A stretch of 64,000 bases of DNA from Streptomyces shenzhenensis (lineage in GTDB: Bacteria > Actinomycetota > Actinomycetes > Streptomycetales > Streptomycetaceae). The first letter of the stretch is position 1, and every line of letters begins with the position of its first letter. The notes under the pieces are model-generated. The model searched no databases, was not told the origin of the DNA, and worked only from the letters and a program-made list of their open reading frames with translations. The stretch covers positions 62,001-126,000 of the forward strand of contig NZ_JAJONF010000009.1 in NCBI RefSeq assembly GCF_021462265.1, read 5' to 3'. Below, one piece after another: positions 34,397-43,583 of the stretch. The translations under genes and the position numbers were made by a program.

Positions 34397-35230
34397 ATGA
34401 CGCCCCACACCGTGGACACCACACAGGAGCTGGCCGCGTTCCTGCGGGCCCGCCGCGAACGGCTGAACCCGGACGATCTCGGTCTGCCGTCGCGCCGCCA
34501 GGCCCGGCGGACCCCGGGACTGCGCCGCGAGGAGGTCGCCGAACTGGCCGGGGTCAGCGTCGACTACATCGTGCGGCTGGAACAGGGGCGCGGGCTGCGG
34601 CCCTCGGCAGACGTGGTGGAGGCGCTGGCCCGGGCGCTGCGTCTGGCCCCCGTCGAACGCCTCTACCTCTTCAACCTGGCCCAGCAGCGTCCGCGCGACG
34701 CCGGCGAGCCCGCCACCACCGCGGCGTCGCCGCTGACCCGGCTGGTCGCCGACCTGTCCCCGCTGCCGGCCATGCTGACGAACCACCGCTACGACATCCT
34801 GGCCTGGAACCGCGAAATGACCCGACTGCTCATGGATTTCGGCACCCTGCCGCCGTCACGGCGCAATGCGATGTGGCTGTGTCTGATGCATCCGGAGATA
34901 CGCGAGTTCTACCTCGACCGGGAACGCGTCGTCCGGGAGGGAATCGCCCACCTGCGCGGTGCGTGGGCCGCGCATCCGGAGGACCGGGCGTTGACCGGCC
35001 TCATCGCCGAATTCATGACGCACGACGAGAATTTCGCACGGTTGTGGGACGAGCGGGATATCAAGGTCAATGGGCGCGGGAGCAAGGCGCTGCGGCATCC
35101 TGACGCCGGTGTGCTCACGGTGCGTTTCGAAGTGCTCGTGCCGCTCGAGGATCCGGGCCAGCGGTTGGTGATCTTCCGCGCCGCGGACGACGAGACCCAG
35201 CTGGCTCTGGACCGGTTGTACGCACGGTGA
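34397..35230 (+). CDS. XRE family regulator with MmyB-like ligand domain
   Basis: A 277-residue protein. The N-terminal helix-turn-helix lies at about residues 40-70 (TPGLRREEVAELAGVSVDYI, with VRLEQGRGLRPS). The C-terminal half (LPAMLTNHRYDILAWNREMT onward) is the MmyB-like domain, a PAS-like fold reported to bind fatty-acid-like ligands. Such proteins often sit divergent from a reductase, as here. The ATG at 34397 is preferred to a TTG four codons upstream. Confidence 0.88.
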   Translation: MTPHTVDTTQELAAFLRARRERLNPDDLGLPSRRQARRTPGLRREEVAELAGVSVDYIVRLEQGRGLRPSADVVEALARALRLAPVERLYLFNLAQQRPRDAGEPATTAASPLTRLVADLSPLPAMLTNHRYDILAWNREMTRLLMDFGTLPPSRRNAMWLCLMHPEIREFYLDRERVVREGIAHLRGAWAAHPEDRALTGLIAEFMTHDENFARLWDERDIKVNGRGSKALRHPDAGVLTVRFEVLVPLEDPGQRLVIFRAADDETQLALDRLYAR

Positions 35231-35342
35231 CGCCGGTCTGTCCACTCCCCCGTCGAGGGCGAGTTGGACAGACCGGCACTTGCCGCGGCGCCGGGGCGCA
35301 CCCGCTCCGGCCGCGCGGATTCCGGCTGACTGCCTGCGCCGG

Positions 35343-36179
35343 TCAGGACACGTCGCGGACGGTGTTGCGAAGCGTCCCGAGTCTGCTGACTTCGACTTCG
35401 ACGACGTCACCGTCGACGACGAATCCCCGCGGCTCCATGAAGAGCCCGACACCGCCCGGCGTACCGGTGACGATGACGTCGCCGGGGGAAAGCGGCGTGA
35501 ACGCGGTGACGTACTCGATGACCGACGGAATGTCGTTGATCAGGTCGGCGACCTTGCCGCGCTGGCGTACCTCACCGTTGACCCGGGTCGTCAGTTCGAG
35601 TTCGGTGACATCGCCGACCTCGCCGGCCGTCACCAGACACGGGCCGAAGCCACCGGTCCCCGGCCAGGTCTTGCCGGGCAGCCACTGACTGGCGGCGAGC
35701 TGCCAGTCGCGCACCGAGAAGTCGTTGTACACCGCGTAGCCGGCGACGTGGTCGTAGGCCTCGGCCTTGGAGACCCGGTGCGCGGGCCTGGAGATGACGA
35801 GCGCCACCTCGCCCTCGTAGTCGAACTGCGCGGAGTGCACCGGCTTGAGGGCGTCCCCGCCATGGCCCATCTGGCTGTCGGCGTAGCGGGCGAAGACGAC
35901 CGGGGCCTGCGGAGCCGCCTTGCCGATCTCGTCCCGGTGGGTGCGGTAGTTGACCCCGATGCAGATGATCTTGCCGGGCTCCGGGATGACCGGGGCGAGC
36001 CGCACCTCGCTGAGCGCCACCGGGCGGTCGGTGTAGTGCGCCAGGGAATCGAGGGCACCGGCCGCGATGGCCTCGGCGAGCGAGGGCGCTGTCGGGGTCG
36101 CGTCATAGACGGTCCCGCCGTCGAGACGCCCCCAGGCGATGCTGTGGTCGGCGCGGTAATAGCTGACGAACTTGGTCAT
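35343..36179 (-). CDS. Fumarylacetoacetate hydrolase family protein
   Basis: A 278-residue FAH-superfamily enzyme. IICIGVNYRTHRDE and the metal ligands Glu122 and Glu124 in FDYEGEVALV, with Asp in YNDFSVRD, are typical. TGTPGGVG forms part of the active site. The family hydrolyses or decarboxylates ring-cleavage products such as acylpyruvates and oxoadipates, consistent with the last steps of an aromatic pathway. It is the last gene of the minus-strand catabolic operon and overlaps the preceding monooxygenase gene by four bases. Confidence 0.88.
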   Translation of the reverse strand: MTKFVSYYRADHSIAWGRLDGGTVYDATPTAPSLAEAIAAGALDSLAHYTDRPVALSEVRLAPVIPEPGKIICIGVNYRTHRDEIGKAAPQAPVVFARYADSQMGHGGDALKPVHSAQFDYEGEVALVISRPAHRVSKAEAYDHVAGYAVYNDFSVRDWQLAASQWLPGKTWPGTGGFGPCLVTAGEVGDVTELELTTRVNGEVRQRGKVADLINDIPSVIEYVTAFTPLSPGDVIVTGTPGGVGLFMEPRGFVVDGDVVEVEVSRLGTLRNTVRDVS

Positions 36180-37858
36180 CGGGTGTTCCTGTTCAGCGGT
36201 GGGCTCGGCAGTGGGCGGGAGTACGGGATTCGGGAGGACGGATCCGTTCGTCGGGAGCGGTCGTCGACGTAGTCGCGGAGGTGCTCGACGACGCGTTGCT
36301 CGCCGGCCGCGTCGAAGACCGCCGCGACGTAGCGGTCGGGACGTACCGCGACGAAGACCGGGAGGGTGCCGGCGCCGGAGGTGAGCGCCGCGGTGGTCTC
36401 GACGACCGTGCCGTCGGCCGGTGGGGCCGGCTCGTCGCCCGGCGCGCGGATGCACAGTCGCCGCGCGCCGATCGCGTCCCAGTACGCGTCGACCGCCGCG
36501 TCGGGCGGACCTCCGATCTGCAGCAGCGCCCACCCGCTGCCGAGGTGGGCGTCGAGTCCGCGTTCGGCGCCGGAGGCGTCGAGTCCGCGTTCGGCGCCGG
36601 AGGCGTCGCGTACGACCGGTTGGCTCAGGGCGCGGCCCACGGTCACGGTGTCGAGGGTGGCGCCGCGGGGCGCGACGGCGACTCCGGCGGTGTAGTCGGG
36701 TGGTGCGACGAAGCGCATGTCGGCGAGGAATTCGCGTACCCGGGGGATCAGACCGACCGTGCGGACGACGGTGTCGCGTACGCGCGTGACCACGGGGTGG
36801 GTCGCCATGACCACCGCGCCGATGCGGCCCGAGACCGTCACCATCGCGGCCGCGTGGGTGCGGCGCTCGACCTCGTACGAGTCCAGCAGCCGGACGGTCG
36901 CGTTGCCGGTGACCGCCTCGATCAGCTTCCAGGTGAGGTTGGTCGCGTCACGGACACCGGCGTTCAGGCCCTGGCCGGCGAACGGCGGCATCAGGTGCGC
37001 GGCGTCACCGACGAGGAACGCGCGCCCCGCGCGGTACGTCCGCGCGACACGCTGGTGCGCGACGTACACGGCGGCGCGGCGCACGTCGTCCGGCGTCAGC
37101 TCGTCCCGGAAGCGCGGCACGACCAGCTCGCGGATCCGCTCCGGCGTCGTCATCTCCTCGGGGTCCTCGTCGTCGAAGAGCATGAACTCGATCCGCAGGC
37201 GCCCCTTGACGCCGGGCACGAGCACGTACGGCCGCTTCCCGTCGCCGTGGAACTCGGCGAACGGGTCCCGCGCGCGGGGCTCGTCGATCAGGTCGACGAC
37301 GATCCACCGCTGCGGCTGGGTGGTACCGGCCAGATCGATCCCGGCGGCCTGGCGGACGAAGCTGCGTCCGCCGTCGGCGCCGATCAGCCAGTCGCCGGTC
37401 AGAGTCCGCGTCTTCCCGCCTGTCGTCACGGTCACGCCGACCCCGTCACCGTCCTGGGTGATCGCGGTCACCTCGGCGCCGCGCAGGAACTCCAGCCCCT
37501 CGTGCGCGACCGCCCGGTCCCACAGCAGCCGCTCCAGGACCGGCTGGTCGAACTGGGTCTTGGCGGGATGCCCCAGCCGCGACGCGACCGGCCTGGCCTC
37601 GAGCAGGAGGCGGTCCCCGAGCCCGAAGTAGCGGCTGCCGGTGTCGAGCAGGGACTCGGCCTTGAGCGCGTCGGCCACACCGAGCTGTTCGAGGGTGCGG
37701 AACGACTCGTCCTGGAGGCTGATCGCGCGGGGCAGGTCGCCCGGCCCGGTCTCCTTCTCCACGAGCGTGGTACGCACCCCCGCGTCGGCGAGCAGGAGAG
37801 CGGCGACGAGCCCGGCCGGACCGGCACCCACCACGAGCACGTCACGCCGCGCCGTCAC
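36176..37858 (-). CDS. FAD-dependent aromatic hydroxylase (PheA/TfdB-like)
   Basis: A 560-residue group A flavoprotein monooxygenase. FAD binding is shown by LVVGAGPAGLVAAL at the N-terminus, the DG motif GADGGRSFVR, and GRAFLVGDAAHLMPPFAGQG. The C-terminal thioredoxin-like extension matches phenol/resorcinol hydroxylase relatives. It probably hydroxylates a phenol with NADPH and O2. DASGAERGL occurs twice in tandem because of a 27-base duplication at 36549-36602, likely in a surface loop of the extension. The start is a GTG overlapping the upstream BVMO stop (GTGA). Confidence 0.88.
   Translation of the reverse strand: MTARRDVLVVGAGPAGLVAALLLADAGVRTTLVEKETGPGDLPRAISLQDESFRTLEQLGVADALKAESLLDTGSRYFGLGDRLLLEARPVASRLGHPAKTQFDQPVLERLLWDRAVAHEGLEFLRGAEVTAITQDGDGVGVTVTTGGKTRTLTGDWLIGADGGRSFVRQAAGIDLAGTTQPQRWIVVDLIDEPRARDPFAEFHGDGKRPYVLVPGVKGRLRIEFMLFDDEDPEEMTTPERIRELVVPRFRDELTPDDVRRAAVYVAHQRVARTYRAGRAFLVGDAAHLMPPFAGQGLNAGVRDATNLTWKLIEAVTGNATVRLLDSYEVERRTHAAAMVTVSGRIGAVVMATHPVVTRVRDTVVRTVGLIPRVREFLADMRFVAPPDYTAGVAVAPRGATLDTVTVGRALSQPVVRDASGAERGLDASGAERGLDAHLGSGWALLQIGGPPDAAVDAYWDAIGARRLCIRAPGDEPAPPADGTVVETTAALTSGAGTLPVFVAVRPDRYVAAVFDAAGEQRVVEHLRDYVDDRSRRTDPSSRIPYSRPLPSPPLNRNTR
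36549..36602. repeat. 27-base in-frame tandem duplication inside the hydroxylase gene
   Basis: Two identical 27-base units (36549-36575 and 36576-36602), each starting GCGTCGAGTCCGCGTTCGGC, followed by the first six bases of a third. They encode DASGAERGL twice and keep the frame. Confidence 0.95.
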
Positions 37859-39843
37859 GACGTCGCCTCATGCCGTGGGCGGAGCGTGAAGTCGGTGTCG
37901 AAGTCGGCGCCCCGTGTCAGCTTCCAGTACTCCAGATGGCCGTACGGCCATACCTGCGAGACCCGGCCGCGGGAGTTCTTGTACCAGGTGCGCACCTGCG
38001 GCTGCCCCCACGCCCGCGAGGCGTTGCCCCGGTCGACCCACGCGCGGAAGCGGTCCAGGGTCTCCTGCCCGACCTCGATCGACGCCGCCCCGCGGCGCAG
38101 CAGCTGGTGTATCGCCTCGGTGGTGAACTCGACCCCGCACTCGATCATGAAGTGGAACTGGCCGTGCACCACGTAGTTCGTGTTGGGTCCCTGGATGAGG
38201 AAGAGATTCGGGAAGCCGGGCACGGATATGCCGGCCCAGGCCGTCGCATCACCGTTCCAGTGCTCCTTGAGGGTCTGTCCGGACGGCCCGGTGACCACGA
38301 TCGGGTCGAGGTAGTCGGACGCCCTGAACCCGGTCGCGTAGATCACGAGGTCGGCCGGGTGGTGTTCCCCGTCGGCGGTGACGATGCCGCCGGGCGTGAA
38401 CCGCTCGATCGGGGAGGTGACGACCTCGGCGTGCTCCCGGTGCAGCGCACGCGCCCACACGCCGTTGTCGCGGAGCATACGCTTGCCGCCGGGGGGATAC
38501 GCCGGCACGACGACATCGAGCATCTCGGGACGGTCCGCCCACTGCTCGCGCATGATCGCGGTGAGTGCCTCACGCACCCGCAGGTTGGTCGCCGACACCG
38601 AGTCGGTGCGGTCCCACTCCGGGTCGACCTCGACGGTGTGCAGCCGTCCGGTGCGCGCGCCCCAGAACGTCTGGAAGCGGAACCACTGTCCGTAGTGCGG
38701 GACGTGCTCGCTGAGCCAGGCCAGGGCCGGCGGTGTCGGGTCGTGGTAGTTCGGGGCGGGAACCGTCCACGGTCCGGACCGCTGGAAGACATCGAGGTGG
38801 GCGACGCGGTCGATGATGCTCGGGACGATCTGGTAGGCGCTGGCGCCGGTGCCGACCACCGCGACGCGCTTCCCGGTCAGGTCCACGTCGTGGTCCCACC
38901 GTGCGGAGTGCATCCGCACGCCGCCGAAGCCGTCCTGGCCGGGGATCTCCGGGATGTTCGGCTTCTCCAGCTGCCCGGTGGCGGCGACGACGGCGTGGAA
39001 CCGCCGGTGCTGCTCGGCTCCGTCGTGCCGTACCAGGACCTCCCAGGTGGCCGATGCCTCGTCCCAGGTCATCGAGACGACCTCGGTGCCGAACTCGATG
39101 TGCTCGCGCAGCTCGGCGCGATCGACGATCTCGACGGCGTACGCCTCGATCTCCGCGCCCTCGGCGTACGCGTCGGGCCAGTCGGCCCGCTGCGCGAAGG
39201 AGAAGCTGTAGCCGAAGGTCGGGGTGTCGAGGCGTACGCCCGGGTAGGTGTTGGCCCACCAGGTGCCGCCGACCTCGGGGTGCTTCTCGAACGCGACGAA
39301 CCGTACGCCCGCCTGCTTGAGCCGGTACATCGCCGCGATGCCGCTCATCCCGGTGCCGATGACGGCGACCTCGAAGTCGCGGTCGGGTGCGACCTCGTCG
39401 ACGTGCCAGGCCGGTGCTCCCGGACGCCGCGCGACCAGGTCGAGCTCGTGCATCATCAGTGCCGCGTCCTCGGCACTCGCCCCGCCGGTGATGAAGTCGA
39501 CGACGGTGCGTGCTTCCTCGGGGTCCAGCAGACGGGGCCGGGTGAGCCCCTCGTCGCGTACGCGCTTGAGCGCGGACAGCGCGAGCTCACGCGCACGCGC
39601 CTGCGCGGCCTCGCCCATGCCGCCGTGCGGGGGCTGGGTCGTGTCGACGGGGGGAAGCGGGGGGCGGAGCTCCGCCGGGATCAGCGAGTGATCTCCGGTC
39701 AGTGCCGCCAGCGCCGTGAGCAGCGACGGCAGGTCGGCCTCCGCGACGACGCGTTCGAGGAAGGCGTCGTCCTCCGTGACGGGCGGGTACTCGTCGCGCC
39801 AGTACACGTCGTCGATCCGGGCGGCCTCGCTCGGGTCGGTCAT
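37855..39843 (-). CDS. Baeyer-Villiger monooxygenase with N-terminal extension
   Basis: A 662-residue flavoprotein. Two Rossmann motifs are present: GTGMSG (residues 163-168, FAD) and GTGASA (331-336, NADPH). Between them the type I Baeyer-Villiger fingerprint F-x-G-x3-H-x3-W-D is exact (Phe306, Gly308, His312, Trp316, Asp317). The 150-residue N-terminal extension recalls 4-hydroxyacetophenone monooxygenase. It should convert a ketone, possibly an aryl ketone, to an ester or lactone. It is unusual in an mhp-type operon and may feed the pathway from ketone-bearing aromatics. It overlaps the downstream hydroxylase by four bases and lies 63 bases after the mhpA-like gene. Confidence 0.88.
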   Translation of the reverse strand: MTDPSEAARIDDVYWRDEYPPVTEDDAFLERVVAEADLPSLLTALAALTGDHSLIPAELRPPLPPVDTTQPPHGGMGEAAQARARELALSALKRVRDEGLTRPRLLDPEEARTVVDFITGGASAEDAALMMHELDLVARRPGAPAWHVDEVAPDRDFEVAVIGTGMSGIAAMYRLKQAGVRFVAFEKHPEVGGTWWANTYPGVRLDTPTFGYSFSFAQRADWPDAYAEGAEIEAYAVEIVDRAELREHIEFGTEVVSMTWDEASATWEVLVRHDGAEQHRRFHAVVAATGQLEKPNIPEIPGQDGFGGVRMHSARWDHDVDLTGKRVAVVGTGASAYQIVPSIIDRVAHLDVFQRSGPWTVPAPNYHDPTPPALAWLSEHVPHYGQWFRFQTFWGARTGRLHTVEVDPEWDRTDSVSATNLRVREALTAIMREQWADRPEMLDVVVPAYPPGGKRMLRDNGVWARALHREHAEVVTSPIERFTPGGIVTADGEHHPADLVIYATGFRASDYLDPIVVTGPSGQTLKEHWNGDATAWAGISVPGFPNLFLIQGPNTNYVVHGQFHFMIECGVEFTTEAIHQLLRRGAASIEVGQETLDRFRAWVDRGNASRAWGQPQVRTWYKNSRGRVSQVWPYGHLEYWKLTRGADFDTDFTLRPRHEATS

Positions 39844-39855
39844 CGGCTCTCCATC

Positions 39856-39885
39856 GTGTTCGGGCGTGTTCGGGCGTGTCCGGGG
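39856..39885. repeat. Three tandem 10-base repeats between mhpA-like and BVMO genes
   Basis: GTGTTCGGGC, GTGTTCGGGC and GTGTCCGGGG follow each other in the 63-base gap, just upstream of the BVMO ATG (12 bases away on the minus strand). Confidence 0.75.
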
Positions 39886-39906
39886 TCTCTCGGGGACATG
39901 CCGGGA

Positions 39907-41520
39907 TCACGCGATGCGGGCGGCCTCGAAGACCTTGCCGAGTACGCCGTCGAGTTCCTGGGCGAGGCACTCGGCGGCGATCACATGGTCGGGGCGGACG
40001 ACGACGGCGCCGACCGGGCGTGCGTCGAACCAGGCCCGCAGGCTCGACTCGCCGCCGAGGTCGCCGACGAGGGTGATGCCGGGTGCGGCCTGCTTGCGCG
40101 CCCACGGCAGCTGCGTTTCCGGGACCACCTGCACGAAGCGGGCGCCGAGGCGATCGAGCACGGCGCGCCGCCGTGCCGACAGGAAGGCCGTCGGGTCGTT
40201 GTTCCAGGTGATCACACGCCAGCCCTGCCCGGTGGCCTCGTCGAGCAGCATCTCCGCACCGTCCGCGTCGGTGGCCGGCGGCTGCGGGAAGATCGAGCCG
40301 GCGAGCCGCGGCACGTCGCGGGCCGGCAGCGTCTTGAACGCGGGCAGCGGCGTGTGGACCACGACGCCCCGGTCGAACCTGGGCTGGGGCTTGAATGCCT
40401 GCCGCTTCTGGGCCTCCCGCTCCTCGGGGGTGCGGTTGGCGGCGATCCGGTCGCGCTCGGCGGCCTTGACCGGATCGTGGTCGGTCATCTCCTTCGCCAT
40501 TCCGAGGGAGACGGCCACCATCTGCGTGACGTGGCCGAGCCGTTCGGTCTCGTACGTGTCCAGCAGGCCGTCCGCGCAGAGGCCCTTGACGACGGCGGCC
40601 AGCTTCCAGCCGAGGTTGAAGGCGTCGCGGATCCCGGAGTTCCAGCCCTGGCCGCCGACGACCGGCATGACATGGGCGGCGTCGCCGGCGAGGAAGATCC
40701 GCCCGTGGCGGAACCGCCCCGCGATGCGGGCGTGGTGCCGGTAGACGCGGCGGCGGATGATGTCCAGCCCGGCCGGGTCCGGCACATGCGGTGCCAGCAG
40801 GCCGAAGACGAACTCGTCGCTGTCGACGAGGTCGGCGGCCTCGTGCTCGAAGAGCGTGAACTCCCAGCGCCTGATGCCGTGGGGCAGGGCGATGGAGGCG
40901 TAGCTGCGGGCCGGGTCCCCGCCGAAGACGGCGTGGGGCGTGCCGATCGGGTCGTTGGCGACGTCGATCACGATGCCGTCGGACGGCCGGGTCTCGCCCT
41001 CGAACGAGATGCCCAGGCGCTTGCGGGTGGGCGAGGCCCCGCCCTCGGCGGCGACGGCGTACAGCGCGCGCACCGTCTCGCCGTTCGCCAGGGTGGCGAC
41101 CACGCCGTCCTGGTCCTCGGCCAGGTCGGTGACCTCGGCGCCGAAGCGCGCGGTGGCGTTCGGGAAGCGGTCGAGGCCGGCGAGCAGCACCTGGTCGACC
41201 AGTGGCTGCACGAAGCCGTTGCGGCGCGGCCAGCCGAACTCCCGTGTCGTCGGGTTGACTTCGGAGAGGATCATCCGGTCCCCGTTGACCATGTAGATCT
41301 TCTGGTCGGGGATGGTGTGGGGGAGCACTTCGTCGACGAGGCCGGCGGTCTGCATGGCGCGCAGTGCCTCGTCGTCGATGCCGACGGCCCGCGGGTAGTC
41401 GATGAGTTCGTGCTCCCGCTCGACGACGAGGACGTCGACGCCCTGCTGCCCGAGCAGGTTGGCCAGGGTCAGGCCGACGGGGCCGGCGCCGACGACGAGG
41501 ACGTCGCAAGCGGTGGTCAT
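39907..41520 (-). CDS. mhpA: 3-(3-hydroxyphenyl)propionate-type FAD hydroxylase (MhpA-like)
   Basis: A 537-residue group A flavin hydroxylase. VLVVGAGPVGLTLANLLGQQ binds FAD, EGGASPTRKRLG replaces the DG motif region, and GRIFLAGDAAHVMPVVGGQG is the GD motif. The sequence and its place beside MhpB-, MhpC- and MhpD-like enzymes indicate ortho-hydroxylation of a 3-hydroxyphenylpropionate or hydroxycinnamate to the 2,3-diol, using NADH and O2. It overlaps the aldolase gene by four bases. The exact ring substrate is inferred. Confidence 0.87.
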   Translation of the reverse strand: MTTACDVLVVGAGPVGLTLANLLGQQGVDVLVVEREHELIDYPRAVGIDDEALRAMQTAGLVDEVLPHTIPDQKIYMVNGDRMILSEVNPTTREFGWPRRNGFVQPLVDQVLLAGLDRFPNATARFGAEVTDLAEDQDGVVATLANGETVRALYAVAAEGGASPTRKRLGISFEGETRPSDGIVIDVANDPIGTPHAVFGGDPARSYASIALPHGIRRWEFTLFEHEAADLVDSDEFVFGLLAPHVPDPAGLDIIRRRVYRHHARIAGRFRHGRIFLAGDAAHVMPVVGGQGWNSGIRDAFNLGWKLAAVVKGLCADGLLDTYETERLGHVTQMVAVSLGMAKEMTDHDPVKAAERDRIAANRTPEEREAQKRQAFKPQPRFDRGVVVHTPLPAFKTLPARDVPRLAGSIFPQPPATDADGAEMLLDEATGQGWRVITWNNDPTAFLSARRRAVLDRLGARFVQVVPETQLPWARKQAAPGITLVGDLGGESSLRAWFDARPVGAVVVRPDHVIAAECLAQELDGVLGKVFEAARIA

Positions 41521-42305
41521 GAGGTGCTCCCGGTGGATCGTGCCGCCTTCAGCGCGGCGATGGTGTCGCCGAACGCGCGGTTCAGCAGGACGAGATCGAT
41601 GCCGAGGGCCACGTAGTCGACGAGGCCCTCGGCGAACAGGCCGGCCGTGTACTCCGGCCGGCCGGAGTAGATGCCGAGGGTGACGCCGTGCGCGGTCGTC
41701 ACCTCACGCAGGTACGCGATCGCCTCGCGCACGGGGCCGTCCGCCCAGTCGCCGCGTCCGGGCATGCCGTAGGAGACGGCCAGGTCGGCCGGCCCGATGT
41801 AGACGGAGTCCAGACCCGGCGTGGAGACGATCTCCTCGGCACGGTCGAGACCGGCCTTCGTCTCGATCTGGGCGATGGCGGACACCGCGCGGTTGCCAGC
41901 CTCGGTGTACGAGTCAGCGGGGTCGCCCGGGTCGGCCGGGTAGAGCGCGGGCCTGGACGGGCCCAGGCTGCGGTTGCCGGCCGGCGGGTACTTGGTGGCG
42001 GCGACCAGAGCCTCGGTCTGGGACCGGGACTCGACGGTGGGCGCGATGATGCCGCGGGCCCCGCTGTCGAGCAGCCGCAGGACGGGGGCGGCGTCCAGCG
42101 AGCCCACCCGCGCGTACGCGTACGCGTTGTCCCGCGGGAGCGAGCGCAGGATCCCGCAGGCCGCGTCGAGCCCCAGCTCACCATGCTGGAGGTCGAGGAC
42201 CACCCCGTCGTAGCCGGCGGCGGCCGCCCACTCCGGCATCGAGAAGGACGGCACCGACTGGTGGTACAGGACCGGGTTCACGCTGCCGAGGGCTGCCCGC
42301 TTCAC
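41517..42305 (-). CDS. HpcH/HpaI family aldolase
   Basis: A 262-residue class II pyruvate aldolase. GYDGVVLDLQHGELG, RGIIAPTVES, AQIETKAGLD (metal-binding Glu) and DSVYIGPADLAVSYG are hallmarks of HpaI. It would split 4-hydroxy-2-oxo acids into pyruvate and an aldehyde. Here it takes the place held by MhpE in the E. coli mhp pathway; I see no MhpE or acetaldehyde dehydrogenase (MhpF) gene nearby. It overlaps neighbours on both sides by four bases. Confidence 0.88.
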   Translation of the reverse strand: MKRAALGSVNPVLYHQSVPSFSMPEWAAAAGYDGVVLDLQHGELGLDAACGILRSLPRDNAYAYARVGSLDAAPVLRLLDSGARGIIAPTVESRSQTEALVAATKYPPAGNRSLGPSRPALYPADPGDPADSYTEAGNRAVSAIAQIETKAGLDRAEEIVSTPGLDSVYIGPADLAVSYGMPGRGDWADGPVREAIAYLREVTTAHGVTLGIYSGRPEYTAGLFAEGLVDYVALGIDLVLLNRAFGDTIAALKAARSTGSTS

Positions 42306-42766
42306 TGCGCCGGCCCCTCTCGCCCGGCCAGCCGCGCGGCGTGCGCCGCGGCCGCCCGGCCGCCGAAGACCGGCACGATCTCACGGCGGGAGAACAGCCA
42401 CCGGCCGTCGACCTTCCGGTACCGCTCGCGGAACTCACCGACCGAGGCGGGCTGCGTCTGCGGCTCGTTGGTGTCGCGGAAGGTGAGGTACTGCACCGTT
42501 CCCTCGACCTCCTCGTCGGCGCGCACGAGGCGGATCCCGCCGATGAAGTGGCGGCCGACGACGTCGGTCTGCCGGGCGCGCCTGGCACCCCAGGCCTTCA
42601 TGGCCTCGCGGTCCATCTCCCCCATCGGGCCGATGGAGACGCCGTCCTCGGTGTACAGCTCCCAGGTGGTGTCCGCCTGGTTGTGGTCGAGGCGGTAGAG
42701 CATCTCCGCGATGAGCGCTTCGATCTCGACGCGGGTGGTCGCGTCGACGGGACGGTAGTCACTCAT
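42302..42766 (-). CDS. NTF2/SnoaL-like protein
   Basis: A 154-residue alpha+beta cone protein of the NTF2-like superfamily: an N-terminal helix EIEALIAEMLYRLDHNQADT, YTEDGVSIGP, and a C-terminal strand WLFSRREIVPVF. Members act as isomerases, dehydratases or small subunits, often on aromatic or polyketide substrates. No catalytic residue set is obvious. Its place between aldolase and hydratase genes, four bases overlapping one and seven from the other, suggests a role on a pathway intermediate. Confidence 0.75.
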   Translation of the reverse strand: MSDYRPVDATTRVEIEALIAEMLYRLDHNQADTTWELYTEDGVSIGPMGEMDREAMKAWGARRARQTDVVGRHFIGGIRLVRADEEVEGTVQYLTFRDTNEPQTQPASVGEFRERYRKVDGRWLFSRREIVPVFGGRAAAAHAARLAGREGPAQ

Positions 42767-42773
42767 GGGTCAC

Positions 42774-43568
42774 TCAGCCTTTCGAGTCGGCGGTCGCGAC
42801 GACGCGGCCGAGTCCGGTGATGGTGGCGACGCACTCGACGTCGGCGGGCCACGGCTCGATGTAGCCGACGGACCCGGACAGCAGCACCTCGCCGGCGCGC
42901 AGCGGCTCGCCGGTGCGGATCGCGGTTCCGGCCAGCCAGATCACCGCGTTGACCGGGTCCTCGAGCACATTGCTGCCGACGCCCCGGGTGATCTCGGTGC
43001 CACCGCCCGTGATGACCATCTCGACCTTGGTCAGGTCGACCTCGCCGTACGGGTGCCGCTCCTCGCCGAGGACGATGCCGCTGCAGCCGGCGTTGTCGGC
43101 GATGGTGTCGACGATCTGCCCGACCGATCCGTCGTAGCGGAAGTCGACGACCTCGAACGCGGGGGTCACGTAGTCGATCGCGGCCTCGACGGCCTCGCGG
43201 GTGGCCTCGAGGATGTCGGCCTTCAGCACGAAGGCGACCTCGGCCTCGATCAGCAGGCGGTTGTACCTGGACAGCGGGAGGCGGGTGCCCGAGGCGTGCA
43301 CCATGTCGTCGTGGATGATCCCGTAGTCGGGCTCCTCGATTCCCACGCGCCGCTGTACGAGGTGATTGGTCAGGCCGACCTTGCGGCCCACCCGCCGCAC
43401 GCCCAGCTCGCGCTCGCGGAGGGCGGCGAACTCGGCGGAGATCGCGTAGGCCGCGTCGAGATCGCGCTCGGGGAGCCGGGGGCTCACGTACGGCACGGTG
43501 TACACGTCGCGTTTCGCCTCGAACAGCTCGCGCGCGATCCGGTTGACGGTTTCCTGGGGGACGCTCAC
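42774..43568 (-). CDS. mhpD: 2-hydroxypenta-2,4-dienoate hydratase (MhpD-like)
   Basis: A 264-residue enzyme, close to the usual MhpD length. GRKVGLTNHLVQRRVGIEEP and IEAEVAFVL match MhpD-family hydratases, and VGQIVDTIADNAGCSG is characteristic. It adds water to 2-hydroxypentadienoate to give 4-hydroxy-2-oxovalerate. The GTG at 43568 is preferred because AAAGGA lies five bases upstream. An ATG seven codons earlier at 43589 falls inside a 14-base tandem repeat and is less likely. Confidence 0.88.
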   Translation of the reverse strand: MSVPQETVNRIARELFEAKRDVYTVPYVSPRLPERDLDAAYAISAEFAALRERELGVRRVGRKVGLTNHLVQRRVGIEEPDYGIIHDDMVHASGTRLPLSRYNRLLIEAEVAFVLKADILEATREAVEAAIDYVTPAFEVVDFRYDGSVGQIVDTIADNAGCSGIVLGEERHPYGEVDLTKVEMVITGGGTEITRGVGSNVLEDPVNAVIWLAGTAIRTGEPLRAGEVLLSGSVGYIEPWPADVECVATITGLGRVVATADSKG

Positions 43569-43583
43569 TCCGGTCCTTTCATC

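Noticed and set aside
37870..41616. A plus-strand open frame of over 1,200 codons opposite the catabolic operon
   Set aside because: It is antisense to three well-supported flavoenzyme genes, its composition is Arg/Gly/Val/His-rich without any domain, and long antisense frames are expected at this GC content.
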